From NCBI RefSeq assembly GCF_963583255.1, contig NC_084815.1, forward strand, positions 14,927,724 through 14,991,723: a DNA stretch of 64,000 nt, given 5' to 3'. The translations under genes and the position numbers were made by a program. The notes under the pieces were generated by a model. That model was not told the DNA's origin, did no database searches, and saw nothing but the letters and a program-made list of their open reading frames with translations. Positions 22,125 to 33,129 of the stretch are shown piece by piece (the first letter of the stretch is position 1; every line of letters starts with the position of its first letter). The DNA comes from Pyrus communis. Lineage: Eukaryota > Streptophyta > Magnoliopsida > Rosales > Rosaceae.

Positions 22125-23100
22125 ATGCTTTGCCATGACCATCTAGGTCATCCAGGATCCACTATAATGCATAGGATCATTACCAACTCTAATAGACATT
22201 TGTTATTAGGCAGACATATTGCTATATCAGATGAAGGGAAGTTGGTAATTAGATCATCAAAATCAAAGATTGATGTTGAATCCCCATCATTTTTGCAAAA
22301 AAAATCAGGAGGATATTTGTGGGTTTATTCAACCACTTTATGGACCATTCCAATATTTTATGGTTTTAGTTGATGCATCTACCCGATGGTCACATGTTTG
22401 CCTCTTGTGTACTTGAAATGTAGCTTTTGCGAGACTTCTTGCTTAGATAATTAAATTACAAGCACAGTTCCTACATTATCCTATTAAGTCAATTCGACTT
22501 GATAACGCTGGTGAATTTACGTCTCAAATTTTTGATGATTATTGCATGACACTAGGCATTAATGTTGAACACCTTGTTCCTCATAACTATACTCAAAATG
22601 GTTTAGCAAAAGCATTTATCAAGCGGCTGCAATTAATAGCTCGCGCTTTACTCATGAAAACAAAATTGCCAGTTTCTGCATGGGGACATGCCATCTTACA
22701 TGATGCATCATTAGTTTGACTGAGACTTGCCGCCAACCATCAATACTCCTCAGTACAACTCGTGTTTGGGCATTAACCAAACATTTCACATTTACGAGTT
22801 TTTAGTTGTACTGTTTATGTGCCTATTGCACTGCCACAATGTACAAAAAAGGGACCTTAGCGCAGATTGAGAATTTATGTGGGTTTTGATTCACCATCTA
22901 TCATTAGATATTTCAAACCCTTGACTGGTGATATTTTTACCAATTGTTTTGCGAATTGTCACTTTGATGAGATAGTTTTCCCATCGTTAGGGGGAAAAAG
23001 CATTATTCCAGAAGAATGGCGAGAATTACCATGAGATGTACCCACCTTGTCTCATTTTGATCCATGAAGCACTCAATGTGAAAATGGAGTGAAAAGAATC
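22125..23100 (+). pseudogene. copia-1 GAG-pre-integrase and integrase remnant
   Basis: HDHLGHPGSTIMHRI marks the H-H part of the zinc domain. Later frames give LVDASTRWSHVC, then SIRLDNAGEFTSQIF and NVEHLVPHNYTQNGLAKAFI, the D, D and E blocks of the integrase core. YVGFDSPSIIRYFKPLTGDI and CHFDEIVFPSLGG follow as the usual copia C-terminal signature. More than eight stops or shifts break it. Confidence 0.85.
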
Positions 23101-23479
23101 ATTCATCTTCAAAGTATTGCTAATCAAATGCCAGATGCATTTAATGTGCAATGAAAGTGACAAAATCACATATACCAGCGTCAAATGCGCCTGTAAGAAT
23201 TGATGTTCTTGTTGGACAATACATAGTGGTAGCAAATGATTCATCCGGTGCACGCCTAAAGCGTAGTAGACCCGCATGTTCAAAAGATTCAGCTTCTCGA
23301 AAGAGAAAGATAAAGGCATGGCTGAATCTAAATGAAATCATTCATGAAAAGGAAATGAATGACGAATCTACAATTTATGGTTTTGTATTTCCATAAAAAG
23401 AAAATGTCCTTGATGAGGCAGTACATGAAAGTAAAGAAATCTCCATAAATTATGCATGTGATAATGAATTATAGGACCA

Positions 23480-25130
23480 AAATGAAATAATCATTGGCGA
23501 CATGTTCGCATTCGCAGTAGCCCACTGAAATCATATCAAACGATGATATTGAGCTTCGCTCTGTTGATGAATGCAAATATAGACAAGATTGGCTTAAGTG
23601 GAAAGATGCAAACCAGGTAAAATTAAATTCTTTAGAAAGACGAAGTGTTTTTGGACTAGTAGTCCAAACCATGCCTGGCGTGAACCCTGTAGATTACAAA
23701 TGGGTATTGACAAGAAAGCATAATGAGAAAAATAAGATTGTAAGATTTAAAGCACGACTTGTTGCACAAGGTTTTTCACAAAGACTTGGAATTGATTATG
23801 AGGAGACATATTCTCCTGTAATGGATGCAATTACATTCCATTACTTAATAAGTTTGGTGGTTTCAGAAAAACTTGATATGTGACTTATGGATGTCATCAC
23901 TGCATATCTATATAGGGAATCAGATACTGATATCTATATGAAAGTCCCAGAAAGACTTAAGTTGCCTGAAATGACTAACAAACCATGAGGTATGCTCTCA
24001 ATCAAATTAAGGCGATCATTATATGTGCTGAAAAAAATTTAGATGAATGTGGTATAATCGTCTCAGTGAGATCAAGTAAGGATATACCAGTAATGTCATT
24101 TGTCTTTGTGTGTTTATTAAGAGATCAAACCCTAGATTTGCTATAGTGGCAGTAAATATCGATGACAGGAATTAAGTTGGAACTTCTGAAGAGCTCAACA
24201 AGACTGTTGAAACTTTGAAAATTGAATTTGAAATGAAAGACCTTGGGAAAACAAAATATTGCCTTGACCTATAAATCGAGCATTGTGCTAATGCAATTTT
24301 GGTCTATCAATTAGCTTACATTGAAAAAGTCTTAAAATGATTTGGCATGGACAAGGCTTATCCACTCAGCATGCTAATGGTCGTTCAGTCTCTTGACATT
24401 AAGAAAGATCCATTTTGCCCACAAGAAGATGAAATGGTCCTTGGTCCAGAAGTACCATATGTGAGTGCAATAGGTGCTTTATTGTATTTAGCATAATGCA
24501 CTAGACCAGATATAGCTTTTTTTAGTCAACTTATTAGTAAGGTATAACTCTGCTCTAACAACGCGACATTGAAAGGGAGTCAAAGATGTTTTACGATACC
24601 TTCGTGGGACAACATACATGGGCCTTCTCTACTCCAATAAATCCACAAATGACTAGAATATTGTGGATATGCATATGTTGATTTTCTCTCCGATCCGCAT
24701 AAAGCTCTCTCACAAACTGGATATATGTTCACTAATGGAGATACATTGATCTCATGGCTCTCAATAAAGCAAACATTAGTTGCTACATCTTCCAATCATT
24801 ATGAAATACTTGCTCTACATGAAGCAAGTTGTGAATGTTCTTGGTTAAGATCAATGATCCGATCACATCCAGAATTCTTATGGTTGACCTTCAAAGACAG
24901 ACACTCCAACTATCATTTATGTAGATAATGCAGCGTGTGTTGCTCAAATGAAGGAAAGATTCATTAAGGGCGTTAAGACTAAACATATATCTCCAAAGTT
25001 TTTTTAGTGCACATGAGCTTTAGAAACTAAGGTTATTGAAGTCAGAAAAATCCGTTCCAATGAAAATCTGGTAGACCTATTCACCAAATCTCTACCAAAG
25101 TGCACGTTTTAGAAGCTAGTGCATGGTATC
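23480..25130 (+). pseudogene. copia-1 reverse transcriptase and RNase H remnant
   Basis: YKWVLTRKHNEKNKIVRFKA and RLVAQGFSQRLGIDYEETYS start the polymerase (open at 23671-23883). LMDVITAYLYRESDTDIYMK and KLRRSLYVLK follow after a stop. The RNase H part (about 24600-25110) keeps YADFLSDPHKA- and FTNGDTLISWLSIKQTL-like blocks. The decay is heavy and uniform. Confidence 0.85.
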
Positions 25131-25435
25131 GGATTACGTCGGCTTATCAATCAGTCAAATTGAAGAATGCGGAATCAGGGGGAGATACACATCAGGGGAA
25201 GCATTCAAGACACATGCATGTTGTACTCTTTTTCCTTCGACTAGAATTTTTCCCACTGGATTTTTCTTATCAAGGTTTAACGAGGCAACATAAGCATACT
25301 TAACACTATATCAATAATCCATGCAAAGTTGTACTCTTTTTCCTTTGCTACGGTTTTTTCGTACTGAGTTTTTCCTAGCAAGGTTTTAACGAGACAACTG
25401 ATGTTGATATGTGAATGTGGGCACCCAAGGGGGAG

Positions 25436-25763
25436 TGTTGTGAAATGTGGTGTGAATGCCACACATATGTTTGTGTCAGAAAGCTAACCAAAGTAGACTT
25501 TGGTGAAAGTCATTAAATGCATTAAATGAAAAGGTCATAGGGAGCTGAAATATCTTCTTCTTATATGTAAGAAGTTGTTGGATCAAACTCCTATAAATAG
25601 TTGCATACCTGTAACTTCATTACAATACACTAGATTAAAAGTGAAAAGCAATAATACCACTATCCCCTTCGTCTCTTTATTTACATCCTTTGTGTGATAA
25701 TTGCACCCATTCTATTTCTATCTTTAGCAAAGGTTATCTTTCTCACTTTTGCCTATTATGACA
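25436..25763 (+). repeat. 3' LTR of copia-1
   Basis: This 328-bp LTR runs TGTTGTGAAATG...TATGACA. It follows the polypurine tract directly and is followed by the TSD ATATA. It shows the state of the LTR before plastid DNA entered the 5' copy: AAATGAAAAGGTCATAGGGAG spans the site, so the insert replaced or split only a few bases there. Confidence 0.93.
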
Positions 25764-26630
25764 ATATAATTAATCCAGATTTAACTATTAAAACAACTGA
25801 TATGAATTGTAGTTGATTAGATAAGCAAGAGTTTGAGCAACAAATAAAAGAGTTGTTAAACTTAAAAGTAATTAGACCTTCAAAACCTAGACATAGATCA
25901 GCAGCATTCATAATGAGAAAACATTTAGAGTTAAAGAGAGGTAAGACTAGAATAATGTATAATTATAAAAGATTAAATAATAATACATATGAAGATAGTT
26001 ATAAATTACCAAATAAATATGAGGTTATAAATAAAATTCAAGAGAGTAAATATTTTATTAAATTTGATTGTAAATAAGGATTTCGGCAAATAAGATTAGT
26101 AGAAGAATCAATTGAGTGGACAACTTTTACTTGTCCAGAAGGACATTTTAAGTGGCTTGTTATGCCATTTGGACTTAAAAATGCTCCATCAAATTTTCAA
26201 AGAAAGATGGATCAAATTTTCAAAAAATATGATAATTTTTGTAGTTTCTATATATTATGTTTTAGTATATAGTAAAAATAGAAATGAACATAGGAAATAT
26301 TAAGAAATGGAATAGTGATAAGTAAAAATAAAATCGCATTAGAAAAGCAAGATATAGAATTTTTAGGAATCTATGTTAAGTCAGGTAAAATACAATTAAA
26401 AGATTATATAGCCAAGAAAGTTTTAGAATTTCCAGATAAGTTAGAAGAAAAAAAACAGTTACAAACATTCATAGGATTGTTAAATTGTGCCAGAAATTTT
26501 ATCCCTGATTTAGGAAGAAAAATAGCAATATTACATAGTAAAATGAGCAAAACAAGACAAAAATATTTTAATAGTGAAGATTTCAAACTAGTTCAAAATA
26601 TAAAAGAAGAAATACAAAGCTTAAACTAGT
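25764..26630 (+). pseudogene. Pararetrovirus 1 reverse transcriptase remnant
   Basis: Open pieces 25853-26077, 26112-26303 and 26315-26629 give the palm and thumb blocks of a caulimovirid polymerase (for example KTRIMYNYKRLNNNTYEDSY, VMPFGLKNAPSNFQRKMDQI, and QDIEFLGIYVKSGKIQLKDY). Where the catalytic Y-x-D-D box should be (about 26235-26265), the frame reads VVSIYYVLVYSKN, so both aspartates are gone. Three stops also break it. Confidence 0.85.
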
Positions 26631-27052
26631 GACATTGCCATTAGATGATAGTTACAAGATAGTCGAAACAGATGCATTGTCACTAGGATGGCCATGAATA
26701 CTATATCAGAAAAAGCATAAGGAGTCACCAAAGTCTGATGAACAAGTTTGTAGATATTCATCAGGAAAACTTAGTGATGTAGAGTCAAATTACCAGCAAT
26801 AGATTTAGAAATTTTAGGAATAATTAATTCACTTGAAGCATTTTCTTTATTTATACTTAATGAAGTATTTGTAATTAGAATAGACTGTCAAAATATAGTT
26901 TCCCATTAGAATATGATACATACTAATAAACAGGCAAAGATGAGTAAATTTTATTGATTCAATTACAGGGAATGATTTTAAACCACTTTTTGAACATATT
27001 AAAGGTAGTGATAATACATTAGATGATATTTTATCAAGACTAATTTATTGAA
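26631..27052 (+). pseudogene. Pararetrovirus 1 RNase H remnant
   Basis: Frames give DDSYKIVETDALSLGWP, CRYSSGKLSDVESNY and GNDFKPLFEHIKGSDNTLDD. These are the conserved blocks of the viral RNase H that follows the polymerase. Stops and shifts separate them. The domain ends just before the next ORF at 27058. Confidence 0.8.
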
Positions 27053-27057
27053 CATGA

Positions 27058-28159
27058 ATGAAATATAGTGGACCATCATCCTCAAATAGCATAAGACCAC
27101 AAGGTAGAATAACACCTTTCAATAGTATAATGATGCACTATGGACGTCCACCATTCAATGGATTCCAAAATAGCATAAGCAGACCAACATTATCACCAGT
27201 ACCCACCTTTAACTTTAATGGCACTATAATTGATGGAATAAAAAATCTAATTTTGAGGTATAGGCCAAGGTTAACAGGACTTACTGATAAGCAACATGTT
27301 TTCTTAGATAATTTTTGAAATGTTCAGATCAAGCAACTAGGCATGAGGTGAGGTCATGGAAAATTAATTAGAGCCTTAGAACAAGAATTTGATAGTTTTA
27401 TTTTTAATTTCTATCAAAGGCAGCACCATATCTATTCTCTTAAACACAACTTTCAAGCCCTTTTTAAGAATTATGAGTCATTGCGTAACCAATTCATCAA
27501 AATGAACCAAGAACTCCAATCTCTTAAAATGCAGCATAAGGCAAGTAACACCCTGAAAAGAGAATTGAAAATAGACATAGAAACTAATCTACATAAGAAT
27601 AAAGAAATAGAGGTTATTGAAGCCATAAGACAAAAGGCTAATGAGCCCAAGAAGATAGAGATTAAGATTGAGCTCTTAAAAGAAGATATTGAAATGCAGC
27701 AGCATCAAATAAATGAGCAGCTTATAAAAGTAGCAGTAGATTATCTAGAAGAGTGGAAAGAATGTTTGTATAAGTTTTATTAGTATTCATCTAGATTTGT
27801 ATGTACATTTACATAAGGAGAAAGCTAGGCATATAGCCATAATTAATGAAGAGTCATTTAGACTATCCCCTATCACTCCACACATATTGACTCCTTCATA
27901 CAAAAATATTTTGAGATTTCAAGGGATCCAAATGTTAGCTTTGGATGAGTTTGAAGATTGTAGATATGATATGATATTAGTAGCAGAAGAAGAAGAAATA
28001 TATATTTACAGCAAGGCAAAAGTCTTTAATCAGCCCTACTGGAAGCATCAAAATTTCAAAGGAGAAATATTAAATATGTATTACAAGGTAAAAGAAGATA
28101 GAGAAAGAGAGGCAGAACTAATAGAAGAAGATGAACAGTACTGGAACAACTTGACATAA
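27058..28159 (+). pseudogene. Pararetrovirus 1 downstream ORF of unknown function
   Basis: Three open pieces (27058-27318, 27481-27783, 27797-28159) run in order after RNase H. The first is Pro/Ser/Asn-rich. The second is a strong coiled coil rich in Glu, Lys and Leu. The third is acidic with Tyr/Glu-rich ends. Some caulimovirid groups carry a second ORF in this place, and a transactivator is one possibility, but I do not recognise a specific domain. The breaks are few compared with the upstream parts. Confidence 0.6.
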
Positions 28160-28267
28160 GAGGAGTTGCACAACATTGACAACATGATGGAAGCTTGAAG
28201 AGCTGGCAACAGATTAGCAAAAGATGAAAAGTAGCATAAGTAGAATAGAATCATGCAAAATAATGTA

Positions 28268-28394
28268 TTTTTTTTCCAAACAAAAGATTTATTAAATTAA
28301 ATGTTAGATTAGGTAGCCGACATGGTTCGAACCCACGTCGTAGTGCAAGGGTAACATTCATCTCCACCACTGTGATATATAGAGGGCCACTTGT
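28268..28394 (-). mobile_element. tRNA-derived SINE with 14-bp target site duplication
   Basis: TGCAAAATAATGTA occurs perfectly at 28254-28267 and 28395-28408. The 127 bp between them read on the minus strand as a polymerase III promoter: A box TGGTGGAGATG (fits TRGYNNARNNG), then about 25 nt, then B box GGTTCGAACC. The element ends in an A-run (plus-strand T8 beside the left TSD). It sits in the tail of pararetrovirus 1. Confidence 0.9.
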
Positions 28395-28408
28395 TGCAAA
28401 ATAATGTA

Positions 28409-28790
28409 CTTCAACCAGACAAAAATGTCAATATCATTGTGACCCCGCTATAATAATGATATAAAGCCATAAGAGTAAATAAAGAAAAGAGTTTAACCCA
28501 TTAAGGACTTTTCACATTGAAAATGTCCTCAAGATTAAATTTAAATAGTATTAGGAGTTTCATTCAGATTCTTTTTTTTTTATTTATTTTTTATTTCATT
28601 GACTGAAACCTTATTCTTTTTCAAATTTTCTTTTGGTTTTATCTACGTTATTTTTTCAATGATGAAATATTTACATGTCAGCATATTTATATTTTATAAT
28701 TACAAATGATTTAACCATTTTCTTTTGTTATATATATATATATATATATATAAATTGAAGGATGAACAAATGTGCTGATTATAAAGATGA
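28409..28790. other. Non-coding stretch between the two pararetroviruses
   Basis: This AT-rich sequence, with a TA dinucleotide run at about 28732-28752, may include the 3' untranslated or intergenic part of pararetrovirus 1. No gene is visible. Confidence 0.5.
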
Positions 28791-29142
28791 TAACTCAATT
28801 ACCACTCACTTGGCTCTGATACCAAATGGGGCAGAACTAATGGTAATAATAACAATGAGGGCCATTGAATTCTAATGATTGGTTTGTGTTTACCTTGAAT
28901 TTGAGATATTCAATGAATGTGCGTAAGGATTTTATGCCATTCAAAATCAGTTGTTATGAAAATATTCTCCATAATGAAAATAATGAATTCAAAACAATGA
29001 TGCAAATATAATTTGAAAATAAGTTTTATTGCAAAACTTACACTGGAACTTACAATTGATTTACTGACGATTGAGTCAGCAAATAAGAAAATGACTGATG
29101 AAAAGGATATTGGTGCACGCAGGCATCCTTGACATTTGAAAA
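28791..29142 (-). repeat. Left copy of the pararetrovirus 2 intergenic region with primer site
   Basis: It is near-identical to 35147-35625 in the same orientation, except that about 125 bp present in the right copy are missing here. TGGCTCTGATACCA at 28811-28824 is the exact reverse complement of the tRNA-Met primer site TGGTATCAGAGCCA, so virus sense here is the minus strand. Confidence 0.9.
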
Positions 29143-29350
29143 TTAAAAATGTTTACAATTTTTGATTTCTTTGGGTACAATGTGAACTCAAAGAAAGCTT
29201 TTACTGAGAAATTGTGCGAATTCCAAACTTGAAACTTTCTCCTCCGTAGTCCACTTCTTATAGATTTGGAAAAGGTCTTGGAAGACTTGCTTCTACTATT
29301 TGATAAATGATGACTTGCTTTCACTATTGATGAATAGTGAATTTTGTTGG

Positions 29351-29428
29351 AATAATTGCTGCTTTTACTGTAGAAGAATAATTGCTGCTTTTACTGTAGA
29401 AGAATAATTGCTGCTTTTATTGTGGAAG
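29351..29428. repeat. 26-bp tandem repeat, three copies, in viral intergenic sequence
   Basis: The unit AATAATTGCTGCTTTTACTG plus TAGAAG occurs at 29351-29376 and 29377-29402 without change, and at 29403-29428 with two changes. It lies between the minus-strand ORF end and the primer-site region, where a viral promoter would be. Confidence 0.9.
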
Positions 29429-29635
29429 CATGAGATGGATGATTGAATGACTCCAAACTTTGTCAAAATCATTAGTGGGAATGTGCTGGCTGACTGAATA
29501 ATTCCATGCTTTCTCGGAATTATTAGTGCGAATAATGCCTGAACGCTTCACATGGTGATTTTGAAAAAATGACTGAAGTTTTCACATGACTCTATGCAAA
29601 TGGGTTGTGGGAATCTTGGTAGTCGGCCTACTTGG

Positions 29636-30390
29636 CTAACTGTGTTTTTTGGCTTGCTGAGTTGGATGGTTGCTGTGAGGATGGATCTGAAGATTCGGAG
29701 TCTGCAGTTCTTCTTCTTCAATATGGAGCATCGATGTTTCTACAAGTAATTGTTGTGCTAAATCTTTAAGATGAGTGGCTTTATTTTTCTTTGAGCCTGA
29801 CGATTTGGAAGACTTGACTGTTCCTTTGAGGGATGAAGATAGACTAATGTCTGATAATGATTGTTCCGGGATGACTGGCAGTGATGGCAGTGCTGGTTGT
29901 GCCATAATGACTGGAAGTGGAGTAATGGGAAATTCGGTGAGGACCTGACTGATGGTCTTTTGATGGTTGAATTTATCCCCCCACTTGACTGATCTGACTC
30001 TGTAGACTTCACCTGTTTCGACTTCATAATTCCACTTCATGATCCATGGGACTTTGTACTTGGCCATGAATATTGGGAGAAGTGTAATTCTGTAGTTGAA
30101 TCAGCTTCTGTCAAATTTCTTTTGGAAACTGGCTGATAGGACTTGCATAAGTTCTTCTGATAGGAGACTGGCTATTGGGCCGTGAATGACCACCATTTAG
30201 GGAACCATGCAGGAAGATTCAATTTGAAACTCTTGTCAAAATTAATGAACCATGAATGACTAAAATCTTTTGTTTGATGGAGAAAGATGTTAGTCCATGT
30301 ATCAATGTAATCAAAGGAATTGTAATGGTTATTGGGAATGTGGACATATTGGGTATAAAGAGGTTTGGTTTTGTAAAGGAACAAACATGA
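29636..30390 (-). pseudogene. Pararetrovirus 2-associated ORF remnant, minus strand
   Basis: Minus-strand pieces 30384-30172 and 30067-29636 are rich in Trp, Phe and Tyr at first (SHSWFINFDKSFKLNLPAWF, then WSFTAQ). They continue with VPWIMKWNYEVETGEVYRVR and a Ser/Pro/Gln-rich tail. The pattern matches a family of unnamed plant proteins that I associate with caulimovirid or gypsy-like polyproteins. I cannot assign a function. A stop separates the two pieces, and the sense is opposite to the neighbouring capsid and polymerase. Confidence 0.5.
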
Positions 30391-31849
30391 ATTTCCAAGC
30401 CTTAGTTAAAAGTCTTAGAGACCATACACTCTTAATCCAAACTAATCTAGAAAACACCAACATCAAAATACCCAGAACCATTAGGTGGTCAGATATCGGT
30501 TTGCCTTCAGATTGGGGTTTGATTAATGAAAGTAAGCTAGTTAGCATCCAAAATAGTTTAGTCAACCTTGACAACATAGAATAATATTTTGACAGAATAG
30601 TTAAAATCAACTTTTACAGTCCAGCCAGAAAATCTAGTGTCCATTTACACGAGTTAGCCCAATCGCACAAATCTTTAGAACCAAGTAGGAATTCTTGTTT
30701 TTGGATCCACATCAACCGATATGGTGGGTCAAGATCAAGATTTAATCAATTCCTTAGTCAATAGAAAATTAAAGGCAGTAGAAACTAGCTTAGCAGTCAC
30801 CCAACAAGAATTAATCAATGACCTGAGTAACATAAAACTAAGTCAATAGAAACAGCCTCTCAGGTGACTTTCCCAAGATATCAGCCTAATACTTAGAACC
30901 AAGGAGAACAAACACAGAATCCGACTTCGAAGCAAGTCAAATCAACCACCAATTACTAGTCTTAAATAAACCATTCAAACCTCGATGGAAGAAACTCAAT
31001 GTTGACATCGAAGCAACAGAAAATATTCCCAGAACGAATATTTTTTGAAATAAATATACAAAAGAACAAAAATTGGACATTTACAATAAATTGATCAATT
31101 TCATGAAAAAGCACAAATTTGAAGTATTTTTCTTTGATTTTGTTGAAAAATATTACGAGTCTAAAAAGAAGTTAGAAGTCATTACCAAAGAAAATTGGGT
31201 TAAGGAAGACAAAACCATAGTCTCTTCTAGTCACCCTTTACAAGAAACAATTTTAATTACAACTGCAAACACATAAGTACCAACCACTACTTTCAAACTT
31301 CCAAAAGAAGATGCAGGAGTCAAACCAGTCATCGAACAAAACAATTTCACAAACTAGAGTCTACACACCATAGGCAAACAATTAGACAAAATTGAAACCA
31401 AAATAGATAGACTTTCTCAACCAAAACCAACAATTAGGGAAAAACCCTTAGTCAACTTCCCAGAGTCTTCCTCTAGCACAATAGCTTTAAAAACAATTTC
31501 CACAAGGAAGAAAATAGATCAAATGTTACAAGAGTTAAAACAAGAAAAAACAGTCAATGTTTTACAACATCCAGATGAATCTCAACCATAAACAATTTTT
31601 ACAATATGGGATTCAGAGGGCGAGAGTGAAACAAATTCCATCAGAAAAATAGAAGAAGCTTTTCAAAACCTTGAACTCAAACGAATCACAAACAAAAGAG
31701 TCAATCCAACAAGGTTTACCAAAAATTGGTATGCAAGGCCAACAGCCCCGGATATTCAATTTGAGGAAAGAAACATCCAAAACCAATTCTTAGTCTCAGC
31801 TGATAAACTCTATGAATGGAACATAGATGGATTATTAGAACAAGAACTT
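30391..31849 (+). pseudogene. Pararetrovirus 2 N-terminal polyprotein remnants
   Basis: After the inversion joint near 30390 the plus strand gives PRTIRWSDIGLPSDWGLINE and VKINFYSPARKSS. Then come helical frames (VNRKLKAVETSLAVTQQELI), the open piece 31073-31276, and a Lys/Glu/Thr-rich stretch up to the capsid. This fits the movement-protein end and linker of a single-ORF caulimovirid. Many single stops break it. It is preserved well enough that most breaks are single TAG or TAA changes. Confidence 0.6.
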
Positions 31850-32269
31850 TTGAACAAATTACAACACATCTCCATGGTTGCTAATAGTTATATTACCAAT
31901 CATAACCTCAGTCAAACTCAAGTTGTTGACCTTTTGGTTACTGGATTTACAAGAATGCTTCATTCCTGGTGGGAAAAACATCTCACTGAACAATCAAGAA
32001 ATGAAATTAAAAATGCAGTCAACACATTACTTTTCACCATTATAGAACATTTCATAGGGACACCCAATAATGTCACTTCCATAATGCATGACCAACTTAG
32101 TAACTTAAGATGTCCAACCCTAAGTGATTTTAGATGGTACAAAGATGTTTTCATTTCTAGAGTCATACTTAGAGAGGTTAGTAATCAACCATTTTGGAAG
32201 GAAAAATTCATTATCAGATTACCAAATCTATTTGCCCATAAAATTAGAAATGTTTTAGTTAAAGAATAA
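31850..32269 (+). pseudogene. Pararetrovirus 2 capsid-protein remnant
   Basis: An open piece of 139 codons contains VVDLLVTGFTRMLHSWWEKH and then SDFRWYKDVFISRVILREV and FIIRLPNLFAHKIRNVL, conserved blocks of caulimovirid coat proteins. A stop follows at 32267-32269, after which the knuckle-containing piece continues at 32415. Part of this segment (about 31845-32015) is duplicated at 34945-35122. Confidence 0.75.
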
Positions 32270-32414
32270 GGTATCATACCATATCATACCCTTACTTATG
32301 GAAATATTATTAATATTATTCAAAAAGAAGGATTGAAAATGTGTATTGATATGAAAATTACAAAACAAGTCAACAAAGACAGGTCAATAGCCAAGTATGA
32401 ATTAGGCACATTTT

Positions 32415-32852
32415 GTGAACAATACAGATTATCTCTTATTGCTCCATCCAACAGAAAGAAAAAAAGTAGAAGCCTACAATAGGTACCCAAATAGGTACTC
32501 TAGTAGAAGACATCCCAAATATAACAAATTCAAAAATAAGAATTTTGAAACAAATAAATTTTATGAGAAACACAAGTCTAGCAAGTGGAAGAGGAAACCC
32601 TTAAGAAAATTCCACTCCAAAAACCAAGAACAAAAAGGAAATTGCTACAAGTGTGGTAAATTCTGTTATTATGCAAACAAATGTAAAGTCAAGAAAATAA
32701 TCAATCAGTTGAAAATCTTTGAGGAAGAGAAGATCCAATTAATCCAAGTCTTAATATTAAGAGATACAGACCATAGTCAATCTGAAGATGATTTAGGTTC
32801 GTCTTCTTCCAGTCAACCTCAAGTAGTCTCTCATCCCCTGACATTAAGATAG
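32415..32852 (+). pseudogene. Pararetrovirus 2 capsid C-terminus with degraded zinc knuckle
   Basis: A Lys/Arg/Tyr/Asn-rich basic stretch leads to CYKCGKFCYYANKC at 32643-32684. The CX2CX4HX4C pattern keeps all three cysteines, but the His is now Tyr and the Gly before it is Cys, so zinc binding is probably lost. An acidic and Ser-rich tail follows. Confidence 0.75.
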
Positions 32853-33129
32853 GGTGTACAAATGCTTGTTGTAAAAAGATTTCAGCCCTCAATAAACAAG
32901 AAGAACAAGAAGATCTTCTTATTGAGTTAATCAGCAAAGTAGATAAAGTCATTTTATTTAAAGAAACTTAAGAAGTTAGTCTCCCCTGAAGAAGCTAGTA
33001 CTAGTCAACCCCATGTGGCCCCAAAAATCTGTCTTAGCACAACCCTGGAAAGGTTTAATAAGGTTAAAAAAGAAATTACAGTCAAAGATCTACAAAGAGA
33101 AGTCAATAAAATTAAAGAAGAAATTAAGT

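Larger units (their letters stand above)
19045..25763 (+). mobile_element. Ty1-copia LTR retrotransposon (copia-1), inserted in pararetrovirus 1
   Basis: Two LTRs (19045-19913 and 25436-25763) begin TGTTGTGAAATG and end in CA. The 3' LTR is preceded by the polypurine tract AAGGGGGAG (25427-25435). A perfect 5-bp TSD ATATA lies at 19040-19044 and 25764-25768. Internal order is gag, protease, integrase, reverse transcriptase, RNase H, which is the copia order. All genes carry stops or shifts. Over their first ~97 bases the two LTRs differ at about six sites, mostly transitions. Confidence 0.95.
14607..28250 (+). mobile_element. Endogenous pararetrovirus 1 (Caulimoviridae), decayed, split by copia-1
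   Basis: In order this plus-strand block holds a tRNA-Met-type primer site, a coiled-coil ORF, movement-protein remnants, capsid and zinc-knuckle remnants, reverse transcriptase, RNase H and a further ORF. There is no integrase and no LTR, which is the Caulimoviridae layout. Every coding part has stops or frameshifts. The copia-1 element (19045-25763) splits it between the capsid/protease area and the polymerase. The reading frame is plausible across the empty site once one TSD copy is removed. Genus is uncertain: the polymerase style is nearer badna/tungro-like viruses than the second virus in this window. Confidence 0.85.

Noticed and set aside
28320..28360. Possible tRNA gene (GGTTCGAACC box)
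   Set aside because: It has Pol III boxes but no cloverleaf, and a 14-bp TSD and A-tail show it is a SINE.
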